In this document: in pieces, positions 35,444-49,427 of the stretch
Numbering within the stretch: the first letter of the stretch is position 1
Layout: every line of letters begins with the position of its first letter
Source of the DNA: Ulva prolifera
Lineage: Eukaryota > Chlorophyta > Ulvophyceae > Ulvales > Ulvaceae
Assembly: GCA_023078555.1 (NCBI GenBank)
Contig: CM041196.1
Location: forward strand, 5,219,658-5,283,657
Reading direction: 5' to 3'
DNA: 64,000 bases
Position numbers and translations under genes: made by a program
The notes under the pieces: generated by a model
The model's input: only the letters and a program-made list of their open reading frames with translations
Databases searched by the model: none
What the model was told of the DNA's origin: nothing

Positions 35444-36741
35444 ATGAAGCGAAGGCCAAAGAGCAATCCGTTGTCAGCACGGATCAAGCGCATGATGCAA
35501 GCCGACGAAGACGTGGGCAAGATCGCAGGCCCAACACCAGTGTTAATCGGTATGAATCTGAGGATCAAGCTATAGCTGAATGTTTGCGGACGATTCCTGG
35601 TCCTCCGCGTCGACGCTCAAGCACCTCCTGGTGCAAAGCAGCGTTCATGTACATTATTGAGCGCTTGCTGCAGGAAGAGCACTGGAAGTATTCTTGAAAG
35701 ATTTGTGTGAAGGAGCCAGCGATGTTGCGATCGAACGACAAGCGCGCACGCTCACGCCAGGGCATATGTATGTTCTTCCACGCTGATGCTATGTACATGC
35801 TCCGCATACAACTGAACAACCTAAACCACTACAGGAAGCACTATGTCAACAGTACCCCGCATCTAGACTTTTTGAAGGACAAATTCGCCGATGTTCCTGA
35901 TCTTCCCGAGCAGCCCGCAAAGTGCAAACCTGGGGCTTCACGGCCTACCGCTACAAGCAAGCCAGTGGCAGCACCGAAAGCAAGGAAACGTCAAAGGTGG
36001 GCATTACGTTCATTACATCATTTTATCACTCGCATTATCTCCGCGCCATGTACGTGTCAACATTGGTGTGCAGAGTCGAGGAACCAGCAGAACTGCCATC
36101 CGGCACTGAAAGAGACCATAGTCGGGGAATGCCATCTGCGGATCATCCTGCGCCATTTGTCACCACTGGTCATGGCTTAGCATCACAGGTTTGCCCGACC
36201 ATTGCTGCACTTTCCGCTGCTCCAAATTGATGTGGTTGCACTGGTTTGGTGCACGCGGTGTACTCAAGGAGGCAATTGGCCAGCAATTTCAGATTGCCAT
36301 GCTCGTTTTGTATCCTTCAAGTTACAGTCCGTTCCTTGCCATGGTCAATCGTCTACGGAACCGGCGTATGCTGCCACATCGCTCGTGTGCACAGATGATA
36401 TTGCAAGCCGGCATAACGGACGGATGTGGCTTTTGTGTAGCCATGCCACCCCATAAACTCTGGTATGTCAGTTGGAGGTTGTGCAGGTGGCGGCAGCATC
36501 TCTGGCTGCAGCACCTGGGATGGAAGGAGAGGCTGCGGGCGGTGGAACTGTCGTTGGGGCGCCCGGTGAGGTACGGGCTCAGCTTGCAACTGATCAAGAT
36601 CTAGCAAGCATGCTTTCGCAAGGTGGTGTGCTCCCAGTGATGGCACGCGCAGAAAGTGCAGCTGGTGCTGCAATCCAACAGCCCGTGGTTCATGCACCGC
36701 AAGCAGTGGCAGCAGAAGAGGATGATTATGATGCTGATTAA
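35444..36741 (+). CDS. DRAP1: NC2-alpha (DRAP1), TBP-binding negative cofactor 2 subunit, 5 exons
   Basis: NC2-alpha pairs with NC2-beta (Dr1) through a histone fold. The dimer clamps TBP on promoters and blocks TFIIA/TFIIB. Exons are 35444-35549, 35674-35767, 35835-35996, 36074-36188 and 36487-36741; all phases agree, giving 243 aa. The histone fold occupies about 10-85, with ARIKRMMQADEDVGKIA, PVLIGRALEVFLKDLC and LDFLKDKFADVPDLP matching the family closely. A basic stretch (KARKRQR) follows, then an Ala/Gly/Pro-rich tail ending AEEDDYDAD, like the acidic DEEDYDS-type end of animal DRAP1. None of its four introns uses the GTGCG donor that dominates in neighbouring genes. It diverges from HIRA. 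Confidence 0.93.
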
Positions 36742-37885
36742 TCGCAGCATTCGAGAGGATCTCCGGCAGTCACTTCTTCCTGCTCAGGAATCATTGCGTC
36801 TCGCGACTTGCGGTACCTTGTAGTCAAGGCAAATGCCCCAGCTTACAACTCGATGGTGGGGGCAACGAGCATAAAACTACAGCCACCGCAATCTGGCTGG
36901 TGCGTAACCAGAATCAGCCATGTAACAATGATACTTTCTTGAGTGCCCGCTTGTATCTGTAATCATGTTGATATTGATGCAAAGGTATACACATACGCAC
37001 ACCGACCATACGACCCTGTCAAGCTGTGAGAACAGCGGCATCTGCTGTTCGAGCGGCGTACACGTTACATGCAAGCTGAGTTGGGGTTGTGGTTTTCTGA
37101 GGCTAGTAAAACATGGACGTTGCACAACCTGTACCTGCAACGCAATCAACTTGATGTGGCATGCCCAATGAAACGTATGAACCCCGATCGATCAGCCTCA
37201 AACCGGCGCGTTTCCAAAAAGCTAACAAACTACGTCCGTACCTGTCTCAGCATATCCGATTAGGTACAGGGCACGGGCAACAGTGATATTGCGACGATGG
37301 TGTGGCCAACTTGATTGTGTCAACACAAGCAGCGCTTGCGTGGACAAAGCAGGCCACAGTGCGCACTGGAACGGTCGCATCTCAATGCACAGGCACTCAA
37401 CATGCCAAAAGCGATCACAACACTGTGAGCTTTGCGACGGACGCACTCGGCTGCGATGAGGTGCAGTGAGGCCACGAAAGCAAATGCATGGCTGCAACGT
37501 GTAGTGCGACGATAAGACTACCAGAAGTCTACAGCTGGTAGAATGTACAGGCCAGTCGCAAAAACGCTAAGTATCTACAGTTTGGTGCAGCTGCAGTCAT
37601 TGTAACGCGTGCTGGTGAGATCATTGCTGCCGATGCCTGTACTCATTCCTAGAAATTGTCATATTCAATGTGAATCTGTCCCGCACAGGATGCATCAGTG
37701 ATGACTTGCGCCCGTTGTATAGTTTTTATGATGCTATGATTTGGAGTAATCTGTTCTGGAAGCTGTCTGTCCACATTCGTTTAGGACTGCTGCTTGCCAG
37801 GACACGTCGACTTAGCTGCAGCAGCGCTATCATTTGGTAAATCATCTGCTCCGGGTCTTGTGCAAAGTAGGAGTGCTACGTAAAT
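36742..37885. other. Spacer between NC2-alpha and cullin-4
   Basis: This holds the NC2-alpha 3' UTR and presumably the cullin-4 promoter. The longest plus frames (about 37069-37263) match nothing recognised. Confidence 0.4.
36921..36925 (+). terminator. TGTAA 3'-end signal of NC2-alpha
   Basis: The first TGTAA after the stop codon lies about 180 nt downstream, consistent with a chlorophyte-type polyadenylation signal. It is inferred from position. Confidence 0.5.
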
Positions 37886-40800
37886 ATGTTACTTGAAAAT
37901 TCTCGCGTGGCCGAAACGAAGAAGAAGCTTGTGATAAAGGGCCTAAAACGTGCGTCTCTGCGTGCTCAGCACGATCTCCTTGCAGAAATCAGTGCGAGGG
38001 AGGCCCAAACAAATCTGTTGTGTGTAATCTTTGTTGCTGCTGTGTGTATATAAGCGTGCGAAGCGCGAGAATGCACGAAAGCCAGTTGACCGCAGCATCG
38101 TCTATACAGATCGCCCAAAGCTTCCAGACGGCTTCGAGGGTGGGACCTGGGAGAAGCTCAGACATGCAGTTTCAGCTGTGCAGAAGGCTGAAGCTGTTGG
38201 GACCAGCTTTGAGGAGCTGTATCAGGTTTGTGCCACCCACCAGCTTTTCAGGCAGCATGGCACCTCCGCATGAAAACAAGTAGCCCGGATGCCGCGGCTT
38301 ACGCGATCACCCAAATACAGCACTACATCAGCAGTAGATGGTCTTGTACTTGCGTTTTTCTCTTGTTTGCCGGTCACCTGCTCTGTGCTGCACTGGTCAA
38401 GCCCAGGCGTGCACGATTTCTCCAGTTCACAGAGCAGCCTGAAGTTCCGGACACACTGCCTGCAGACATTGAAAGGAGCCTTTGGGATTTGCCCGTGTGC
38501 TGTCCACAGTGGCCACCACCACAGTCTGGCTTGGAGCCCCATGCAGCTCCTGCTGTGCAGCCATCCTGAAAGATATTCGCTAAGGCTACACACCGTCATT
38601 GAGTCTCGTCTGTGCTTCTTGAATCCCACAGTACACTACGCTGCCGAATCTGTATGTACCAATACCACAACAAGCAGCATACGCGCACGAAGAATCAGAC
38701 ATGCAAACGCACTGCAATGCACAGCCATACACTTTTAGTACGGCCGTGTCCATGAGTGTGGCAACTTGTCGATGTGATGACTGTTGAGAGGCACTGACAA
38801 CTTGCTGTGTGCACGTCAGCCAGGCCATGTCTACACACATTCATACATGGCGCTGCAGCTGTCGCGTCACTCGACACCTCAGCAAAGCAAAGCTGCCAAG
38901 TTGCCGCCAGCGTACTCGCAGCGTTGCCGTGGCAACCGCATGTGGACCTAGTGCTCCATGGGTCAACAACCTCAGTATACCGCAGCAGCGGCTTGTGGCT
39001 GTGTCGGCATGCAGCCCGGCAGTGCCATGGTGGTGCATCCTGGTTGCACAACACACATCCCCACAGATCATCGAATCGGTTGTAGTGTACCGATCCAGCC
39101 GTCCGTGTGTTCTGCATTCGGTGACAGTCCTGCTCATGCTGGCCTCCGCCAGTTTCTTCGCCACTGCACTGCGTACGTTCTCACATGCACCGGAGTTGTC
39201 AATGTCCAAATGGGTGTGGCGATGTAATCATGCATAATAGTGCATGATAGTGCCATGACTGCGTGAGTGGATATGCGTGTGAATTCCTGGCGATGGCTCG
39301 ATGCCCGGCCTCTGTCCTTTGTAACTACATACATACAGGTGAGTGGATTTGCGTGTGAATTCCTAGCAATGGCTCGGTGCCCGGCCTCTGTCCTTTGTAA
39401 CTACATACATACAGGATCGCCAGGATCCGGCAGGGCCTGGGGAGCAGGCCGCTGCCGCGCAGGCGATGGCGCTGGAGCTGGTGTTCAGGGCGGTGGCCCA
39501 GGAGAAACTGGGGGACATCATGTTTATGCCGCCGGGTGACGCTTTGTGCATAGGAGATGTGTCGGTTGTGAACCCTTGTGCTGATTCCTATTGCGGCCAT
39601 GCGGCCCGAGAGGACGGGGGTGCTGCGGAGACGCGGGACTTGCAGAAACGCACTGCTTATCGTTTGTACGACCCTGATGCGTACAGTTTTGTGACGTTAT
39701 CGCATGAGACGCATGGTCGCTTGGGACGGCCTGCCATGAATCACTTGAATCGGCTGGCGGAGGTTGCGTCTCGGTGTGGTAAGGTGAACCGTGCTTTGTT
39801 TGTGACGAATGCTCTGCGCCGGTTGAGTGTGGCGTTGTGCAAGGGGAATGCTCTTGTGCTCCGTGCGGGGCTTCAATCTTTGGCTGGCATCACCGGCCGG
39901 GCTGTGGTACGTGCTCGTACCCGGCCTAGTGCCATGACCGCGTGAGTGGATTTGCGTGTGTAGTCCTGACAACGGCTCGCTGCCCGGCCTCTCTCCGTTG
40001 TAATTACATATATACACTGGCAGGGCTTTTGTAGTTTCTCATGTGCAGTGCATTTGCCCGTAGTGGGCATGCACGGGACTGGTGGATGAGTGTGTGGATT
40101 TGCGAAAGTCCTTCGAGAAACGGCTCGGTGCCCGGCCTCTCTTCTTTGTAACTACATACACTGGCAAGGCTGTGGTATGCGCTTCTGCCCGGCCTAGTGC
40201 CATGAATGAGTGAGTGGATTCGCGGGTGGATTCATAGAACTGGCTTCATGCTCAACCTCTGTCCTTTGTACCTATGTGCATATATCATCGGCCTGTGTCC
40301 ATTGTCAGTACCAACATATAGCAGATACTGCCGTTGCGGCTGTGGTGCGAACTCGTGCCCGGTGTAGTGCCATGAATGAGTGAATAGATTTGAGAATGGA
40401 TTCCAAGAACCGGTAGCATGCCCGGCCTCTGTCCTTTGTGGGTACATACGTAAACCATCGGCCTTGCGGGAGTAGTAGCAGCATGCGTGCGGTCTGCAGC
40501 CAGCCGCAGCAGCACAGTCGGTTCCCAAGCGCATCACCACCCCAGCTACTTATTTGACATACATACTTTACGACATACATACATCCAGACGGAGCATCTC
40601 CACAGTGGTCCTGTGCTACAGTGACGTCTCCTCCAGTTGGTGTCCTCATATCCGTGTTTTACGGGTGCCCGATTGATACCCGAGTGCACAAACCAGATCA
40701 CCCCTTTCCGAACGACCCCCGCACATTCGCTCGTCACCATGTCCAACGTCTGTGCGTAGTGCGGAACAGAGAATTGAGTTTTTCCTGAATGTAGCGCTCA

Positions 40801-43800
40801 GCAATGCAGCACAGTGAGTGCTGCAGCACTCACTGTGCTGCATTGAGGGAACCAGAACTGCGTCCCGTCTGCAGCTCACGGGGGTGCCAGAGCCAGGCTC
40901 CAATTCAGGGGACGAGCCATCAGAAGCTGCAGTCTTACACCTGGAGCTGTTGCAGGCCGTGGAGAGCATGTGTGTCCACAAGCGCGCAGGCTCGTTGTAC
41001 AGCAAGCTGCAGTCTGCTTGCGACGCACACACGAAGGACGCAGTCACGGCGCTTTCAGAGCACCTCAGCCACGGGGACGTGCCGTTCCTGTCAGCCGTCG
41101 ACGCGGCGTGGCGGCGGCACTGTGAGCAGATGATGCTCATCCGCGCCATCTTCATGTACCTTGACCGCTCGTACGTGGCCGTGGTGGCGGAAGCCAAGGC
41201 GCGCAGCATCTTCGACATGGGCCTGCGCCAGTTCCGGACACACCTCGAAGGCTCCCAGAAGGTGCGCTGCAGCCGCAGCGGTGGGATCAGTCGGTGGGAT
41301 TGGGAGGGAGGGGGGGGGGCTTGCTGTTCGATGCATCAGCCAGTGATCTGGCGCAGGGAGCGCTTGTACTTATTGAGGGGCTTTGCTGCCTCAAGCTGTG
41401 CAGGCTGCGCAGCGCTCTGCGTGCGTGTGCTCTATACATTGAGATCATGCATCATGACACTCATGTGTACTCACCATGATCACGGCGGGTGGAACAGCAG
41501 CCAGAAAGGATCTTCGATGCAAGCATGTTGATGACGCCACACCAGTGCGGCATTCATCACTCCAGCAATGCATTGTACAGTCATCCGCTATCCGCCTAGC
41601 ACCCGATTGTGGTGTACAGCAACGCCAGAGTTTCACTGAGATTACATTCGCGAGCGGACGGGGACTCCTACATAGACTCCCCAGAATAGTATTGCTGCCG
41701 TGTTGGGGCTGAATGCTCATGCCGTGCGCCCATCGCCCCATCCCAGGGTGGCCCACATGATCATTCTCCTGAGCCGAGCATCCATCCGGGACCTTCATGC
41801 ATGCAGGTGATGCAACGGACCATCAGCGCATGCCTCGCGCTCCTACAGGCGCACCGCGCGCATGAGGTCGTCGACGCCGCGCTGCTGCGCTCCGTGCTGT
41901 GCATGCTTCGCGACCTGGGCGTGTACATGCAGCGTTTCCACGCGCCGTGCCTCGCCGGCGCCGACTCCGCGTACACGGCGCGGGGGCAGGAGCTTGCGGA
42001 GGGGGGCGTGCCGGTGGCGTCGGCGCTGACACAGGCGGAGGGGCGGCTCGCGGAGGAGGAGGCGCGGGCGCGAGAGTTCCTTGGCAGCGAGACACTCGAG
42101 CCGATGCTGGCAGTCGTGAAGCGGCGGCTGCTAGAGGAGCACATGCAGACGTATATCTCCCGTGGCTTGGGGGACCTGCTGGAGCAGCAGCGGCACGAGG
42201 ACCTCGCAAGGATGTACCGCCTCGCATGTGCGCTTCTGATAGGATCGAGACACCGTGTCCCACATCCGAGTTCTGTCCAGGCTTCTTCTAGCTCCCTTTT
42301 GCCAAGGCAAATTACGGTGATGTGTCCTTGTTTTCTCCGGAAATTGTCAAAATTTTGTCGGTTTCATCGGGATCCCCAACGGGCAGAACAAGCCTGATTG
42401 AGTCACCGTATGTGACTTCAACCGGAGGCCCGCTGATGGCTGACGGATCGGATGCAACGCACGCAACAGATCACATTGTTTGTGTTTGTTTTATGGCGGG
42501 TAGATCGTGTCTGATGTACCAGAAGGCAGTGGGTTTTGGTAAAGAACACTTCATTGGGTGATGATGCAAGAAAGTTGAAGCTGCCATTCCATAGTTGCTA
42601 TGTTCCATTACTGCTATGGTGTGACATGACTGTCTTGTGGTTGCGTCATTAATAAGCCATGAGACTGCTCACCTGGATAGCATAGGTGGGTAGCCTATTC
42701 ACAGTGACTTGTGTCACTGCCGTGTACTACACCAGACCTGTCGGACTCACATAGACCAGAGCACATCACGATGGCAATCACCCTGCGATTGAGCTATGAA
42801 TGACCCTTGAGAACCTCATGCGTGCCTGATACATGCTGCAGCTTTGGAGCTGTGGCTGCAACCGCCAATTGTTAGTGCACGGGTCGAGCTCCGCCCAGAG
42901 TGTCCGCATCACGCGCGCGGTGACGTAATTTCTTTTACTTCCGTCGACCAGGCAGGATCGTGTCGTGTTCAATCAAAGCAGGTATTTGCGAGGTTATGAG
43001 TCCTGTCGATGTAGCCCGAACAGATCGTACCACAACTGACGAGGGCGCGTTTGTCCAGTGGGCGCTGCGGGTGTTGTCGGTGTCATTGCAGCGCGGCAAT
43101 GCGGATATGTATCGGAAGTCTGGGCTTGTCATCTCTCGGGAGCAAGGGTTGCGATATGATGCGGGCCTGGAGGACGCGATCCTTCCGGACTGAGTTGTGA
43201 GTGCGGTTGTAGTGTTCGTGTGTGTGTGAGTGTATGTTGCAGTTGATTCGGATGAGATTCGGTTTCGGTGTTTGTTTTCTCCCGTTCACTCTTTTGTAAT
43301 TAAACAACTGACGAGGGGGTACGTCACGGGTGGGAAGGGTGCGTTGATACGGCGTATGTAGCTGCGAAGAGAACAAATCGCGACCCAGAATAGCTATGCG
43401 TGGCCGGCAAGTCCGGTGTGTGTCACGCATGGCACGCGCGTCCCGGCGCACATGTAGAGTGATCTGTAAACACTTCGGGGAAAGCTCCGAGTCGTCTGCC
43501 CCGCTGTACACCGCCAGGCAGCCGCAGAACAGGCTAGGAGTCCAAAGGAGACTCAAAACGAGAGAGTGACATCACATCGTTAACGTACACAGCACGAGCC
43601 ATGGCGACGGGCCGAACGTGGCCGCCGTCGCCGAGCGGCACTAGGACGGCAGTCTCGCGAAAACCCTGATGACGGCGTATCTGTATTCGGCGGCGCTCGG
43701 GGCTCGCGCGCGCGGAACGGGCAACCTGCGATAACTTTCCGGTATACCGTCAAATCAATTTCGATTGAAAGAAGCGTGATTTTTGTTTCGGCGTGCGTGC

Positions 43801-46800
43801 ATGGTTGGCTTTGTTTCCGGCGGTGCTTCGTGGCAAGTGCAGTCACGTGCGGGGAGTGTATCGCAAGGACGAAGGCGACGAGGCAGGTAGCACGGCGAAA
43901 ACAGCAAGCAGCCGACAAACAGGTGTATGGGACATGTGAGTGGGTACATGTGGCGTGTTTGGCATGGCATGTGTGGCATGTCGGGGGTCGGGTGAGTGTG
44001 GATGCTGCCAATTCTTGTGAGTGCCTGTTCACTGTTATGTTGTACTATCTCAGATATGTGGTGGTGCTTGAACATCACAACATCAAGCTGATGATTGTTG
44101 GTTAATTATGTGACAGCGAATTTTGACCTGCTGGAATGGGGGGGGTAGTGACATGCTGGAACGGGTAGTGGCATTTGGTTCAGATAGGAACCTGGTTCAG
44201 ATCGCAGTGCTGTGTTTGTTCAGAACTGTCCACTCTTGTGTAATGGTATATGCACTGAAAACATTATAAGGTCATGATCGCGAGCTTGTAGTCTGCAAAA
44301 TTCGGGTTCCAGGCCAGGTCCTGCTGCAGTAGGGGGTCTGTGTGTGCTGCTGCTACAGAGTGGCTATGTGTGTGGACGCCGTATGTTCGTTTGTACCTGT
44401 TCACTCTTCTGTACCAGGGTGGGTGTGTTTGTGAGGCTGCTGCACTGCGGCTCTGTGTGTGCAACACTCATCCGGACGGGATTCTCGTGCTGTGTTTGTC
44501 TGCCCCCGCTCATTGTTCACTCTTCCGTAGCGTTTTTTTGTAGCGTTTTTTGTATGCCGCTCGCATGCGTCGCCAGCTGGGCCATTGCAAGATGTCGGCG
44601 GGCGGTGTCCAGGTGGTGTCCAGGGATGCGAGGGTGAGTGTGCACGTGGAAGCTGCTTCATGAGAGACTCTTGTGTAGTGTCGCAGCAGTCGCGCGGCAA
44701 CTGGATGGCATCATTGGCCATGACCGCTCTCTCCAGGCGCGCGTGCCTGTTCCAGGCTCAGGCGGGCCCACGTTGGCGGGGTATGCCGACATGCATAGTG
44801 CTCATGGACCCTGCAGGGTTCACCTGGATGCGCACCATGAAGTCTGTCGCGGTGTGACGACTCACTGAGGCCGCACCACCATGTTGCACCAGTGGCCACG
44901 TCGCTCCCTTGCGCTGCAACCGTCAGCATCCTTCCACCGCGTTGCGGTTGGCTGCCGCAGACTGCGGTTGCTGGGCACTTATTCAGCGTTCGTAGCTTCT
45001 TCTTCAAACCCGGACACCTGAGGCGACGGCACGCGCTCGGGCGGTTGTCGGTTGAGCAACGCTCACCCTGTTGAAGCGCAGCCCGCGAGCTTGTAAGTGT
45101 GGTACTCCACTCTAGATTGTCGACTCCGCGGAGACTGATGTGCATGCGGCGGTCTGTGCGCAAGGCTGCTCGATGCACTGGGATGCATCACGAAGCATAA
45201 GCGTCCATGGCCATCGCCGCTCTCGCTCACGCTCTTTCAAGCGCTCGTCGCGTGTCGTTCGTTCGAGTCGCGTGCCTGTTCCGCACGTCAAACGTTCTCT
45301 GCCCATCGTATAAGTTGGGCTCATGCGCTGCCGTGTGCCGCCGTGTACCTGTAAGCGCCGTGGTAGTCTTTGTAGCGTTCGCAGGCGCGTATGCGTATAT
45401 TCATCATGTGATGTTACACCCCCATACCCTTGTTCTGCTCAAATTATCTCGGCCCTAGCAGGGTCGAACACCTCGTGTGCGTGTCGAATTTCACCGACGC
45501 CGCGGCCGACTCAGCTCAGCGCGGCCGTCCGACCCGCCGACTGGCCCATGCGCACCGTTGGGGGCGCTCGATCTTTGGAAATCCCTCATCTAATCCGCAC
45601 ATGCACCACTGTTGCACGAGCGCAGAAACCCGGGCCTCAAATGCTGCATGAGACGGCACTTGTTTCCGAGCCAGCATTTTGTGCCACAAGGACAGAGTCG
45701 GAGAGGCAGATAGCACTGCCGTGCTCGCGCAAGGCCACAGCGCAACCAGCATTTTCCCCGCCCTAGACATCTCGACAATGTCAGCCTGACATATGCATGC
45801 GTGCAGGCCTCGTGAACCGCGGCCCGGACCTCCGCAAGGCGTTCCACGCCTGGATCCTCGCGACGGGCTCGGCGCTCGTCACAGACCAGGAGAAGGACGG
45901 CACCCTCATCGACACGCTGCTGAAGCTGAAAGTGGCGCTCCACGAAATGTTGGACGGGCCGTTCCAGCATGCGGCCACCTTCACAGACGTGCGTAATCAT
46001 CCTGCACGACGCATGCGGTTGCCGTTCAGGTTCGTGCGTCGTGCTGTGCTTCCTGTGAATTTATCGTCGCTCGGCCGCGCATGCAGCTGCCGTCGTCGTG
46101 CAACCGACAGGCCGTGCTCCGCGCGGTGGTATCGAGTTTCGATGGTTTCTAGGCCTGCACTTGCATGTTGCGCGAGTCGACTCATATTCGCCGGGGGCGC
46201 TGCGGAGCTGCCTGTGGAGTTGCAGCAGCATGGGCTATCTTGCATCATGCCACGGATCGCATGGAGTACTGCCTGCAGTGGTGTCGGAAGCGCCCGCCTC
46301 TTGCCAGCGGGCAGCATGCATGCGGAGCTATGCTCTGTTGTTATGGCACAGCTCAGGCCCTCTGTGACGCCCCAGCTCTGTCGAATTCTGGCCTGCTGGT
46401 CCTGCTTGCAGCAGCAAAGACGCACATTTGACATGCCTATGCTTGAACGCTCCTGTTTCTGTGCCTGGTCTAAGTGCATACACGCACATGTTGTCTCGTG
46501 TATCATCCTTTCTCTAGAAATACCAGGTAGCAGTGTGCTGGTTTGGCCGTGTGGCAATGTACTGGCAGCTGTATCCTGATCCCCTGCCCTGATGTCATGG
46601 CTGGGGGTATGTCTGATTGCGTTCCATTCTTCCATCAGTGTCCCCGTCAGTCTGCCATCACAGCGTTGCCTGTGTGGTGCACACATGCTGGGTGTGCACT
46701 GATTTAGTACCTGCAGAGCTCTGCCTGAATTCTGCAGGTCCTCGATGACTCCTCATTCTATTGTCTAGATGTAGACAAAGGAAAAACAAACTGGTCTCTG

Positions 46801-49376
46801 GGGCACAGCCTAGGCAGCGGCTAGCATACGGCAGTGCTGAGCTACCCTTGATCCTGTCACTGTCACGCCCCAGAGACAGTGCAAGTTTCAGCTGCGCCTG
46901 TGTGTGGTGGTAACTGTTCCTGTGTCTCCCAGATGGTGTCAGTTTCAGCTGCGCATGTGTGTGGTGCTAACTACTCCTGTGTCTCTGCGCTGCTGTGTTT
47001 CTGTTTCAACTGAAGCATACAGATGTGCAAATGACAGTCGGGTTGTAGACACCTGTCTTGAGGCCCTAGCTGATGGCCAGCTCTGACCATCTGAGCACAC
47101 TTGATCAGACATCTTGTGTTTGCTCTGAGTGAGAGTTTTAAACTCCATACCTCCAATACCTGCAGTCACACACCTTGGTTGGGAATTGTGCAAGTACCCT
47201 CTCGATTGATGGTTCTTGCCTTGTGTTTGGTGACTGCTGTCAGTGAACAGATTCCTGATGCAGCGTGGTGGGGTGTGTGGCTTGCAATGAGCTTTGTCTG
47301 CACAATCTCTGATGTGCATTCATTGGTACATTGCCTTTCATATTGCCTTGCGGCATAAGAGATTGGCCACTCCCATGGTTCAGTTCAACTGTTGTGGTTG
47401 AAGAACAGCTACAATGCAAGTAATCTTGCTGCTGTGTACTTGGCAGACCCATTGCTCCCATGGAAGAGGGAATACTGCTTGGATGAGCTGGCGTAGCATG
47501 CTCAGTGAGTTGCTGCCAAGCGAGTCATGGGCAACACTGCTCAGAACAAGCGGTAGAGGATCAGACTGTTTCCTGTGATTAGGTCATGGCAAATCCTCCA
47601 ACTTGCAGTGCAGTGTTTCTTTGACCACCTCCTGGGCATGGTGATTGTTGCACATGGCAATCATCCCACACTGCAAGGCCCCCAAGTGTGCAGCCTGTCT
47701 TGACTGTGGTCTGGGCTGTTGCGAATGGCAATCGTCTGACAGTGCTTGTGGCCTGCCCTGGATGCTGGATGCAAGCAGGAGCATCACACGCCTGCATCAT
47801 CTGTGTGACAAGGACAAAGGCAGAGAGGCCGGTAGCACCACCAGGGCAGCGCACAAGCACACCAAGCACACCAACGCCACCAACAGCAGCATCATCTGTG
47901 TGTGCAGGCTGTCAGGGAAGCCTTTGAGAAGTTCATGAACATGCGGGAAAACAAGCCTGGGGAGCTGCTTGCAAAGTACCTTGACAGCAAGCTCCGCACC
48001 GGCACCCGCAAGGGCGGTACGGAAGCAAGCTTCGAGGCAGACTTAGACCAGGCGCTCCTCCTCTTCCGGTACCTCCAGGTACTCTTCGCCGCCTGCCGAT
48101 GCCCTGCCTCTCACATCTCCTCAGCATGACGCCCCACTGTGTACGGGCAGCAGTATGCAGGTGGCAGCGTTTCATCACCCCGACCGCCATGTTGTTGTGC
48201 AGTCAAGTTCCGGTGTGCCATGTGATGCACCCCATGTTTGTGCATTCTCCACTCACCACCACTTATCCAGCTCCAATGCCAAGCGGGCGGTTGCCAGCTG
48301 TCTGTTGGGGCATTGCCACAGATGGAGCGATGTGCATTGCATGGTGCCGTGGGCTGGCCGTGTGGGGGTGGTATTGAGTGCTGGCGGTGCCTTGGAATTA
48401 TCCTGCGTATGCGGTGCTTCAAACTGGGTGGTGACCTGCGTGATTCATACGATGATAGCTTCCTCTTTGACTTGGTCCTCAAAGCTCAGTGCCTCTTTCA
48501 CCAGCATGCTTCATCACCGCAAGTGCCCACGATGCTTTGAACCGTGCCGCAAACGGCCCAGGCGCCACAAACTGACGTGAAGACGGCCTGCGCTGGTCAG
48601 CTTGGCCACGTCCCCATCGCCCCAACCTATCTACGCAGCCTACGTAACCTACGCCGTCCCAGCGACGAACTCAGTAGCGCTGCCACTCTGCGCAAGCCAC
48701 CATGCACACTCACGGCATGCCTTCACCTAGGAGCGGTCCCTCGTCTCCACATCACTTTTGGCCTGACGCTCGCAGTACAGTAGTACCAGTGCTGCTTTGG
48801 TGTTCCATAGCTAGCTGGGCGGCATGGTACCTGTGTCACTGTGAACGTGTAGCTATACTATAGTTGTGTGAGTCCGGTTTCTGATGGTGTATCATACACG
48901 TGTCATAGTTTACCACCATGTCATGTGGTGGTCATGTTCCTTCATTTAGCAGAGGTCCCACGTCTCCGCATCATGCTCGGCCCAACGCACGCAGGCAAAG
49001 GATGTCTTCGAGGCGTTCTACAAGAAGGACTTCGCGAAGCGACTGCTAATGGATAAGTCTTCATCGATCGACATGGAGAAGAGCATGATCTCGAAGCTTA
49101 AGGCGGAGTGCGGCTCGCAGTACACGAGCAAGCTGGAGGGCATGTTCAAGGACGAGCAGGTGTCGAAGGACATCGCGGCGGCCTTCAAGGTCTCGGACGA
49201 GTACGGCCGCCTGCCCAAGGGCATGGACGCCAACATGCGTGTCCTCACCGCCGGCTTCTGGCCGTCGTACCCTGTAGTTGACATGAAACTCCCTGCGGAG
49301 ATCCGCCAGTGCGCTCCCACATCCCCGTGCACTCGTCCACACAAGGCCTCGCTCGGTAGCACGCAAGGCCCAGCGC

Positions 49377-49427
<51 letters not shown>

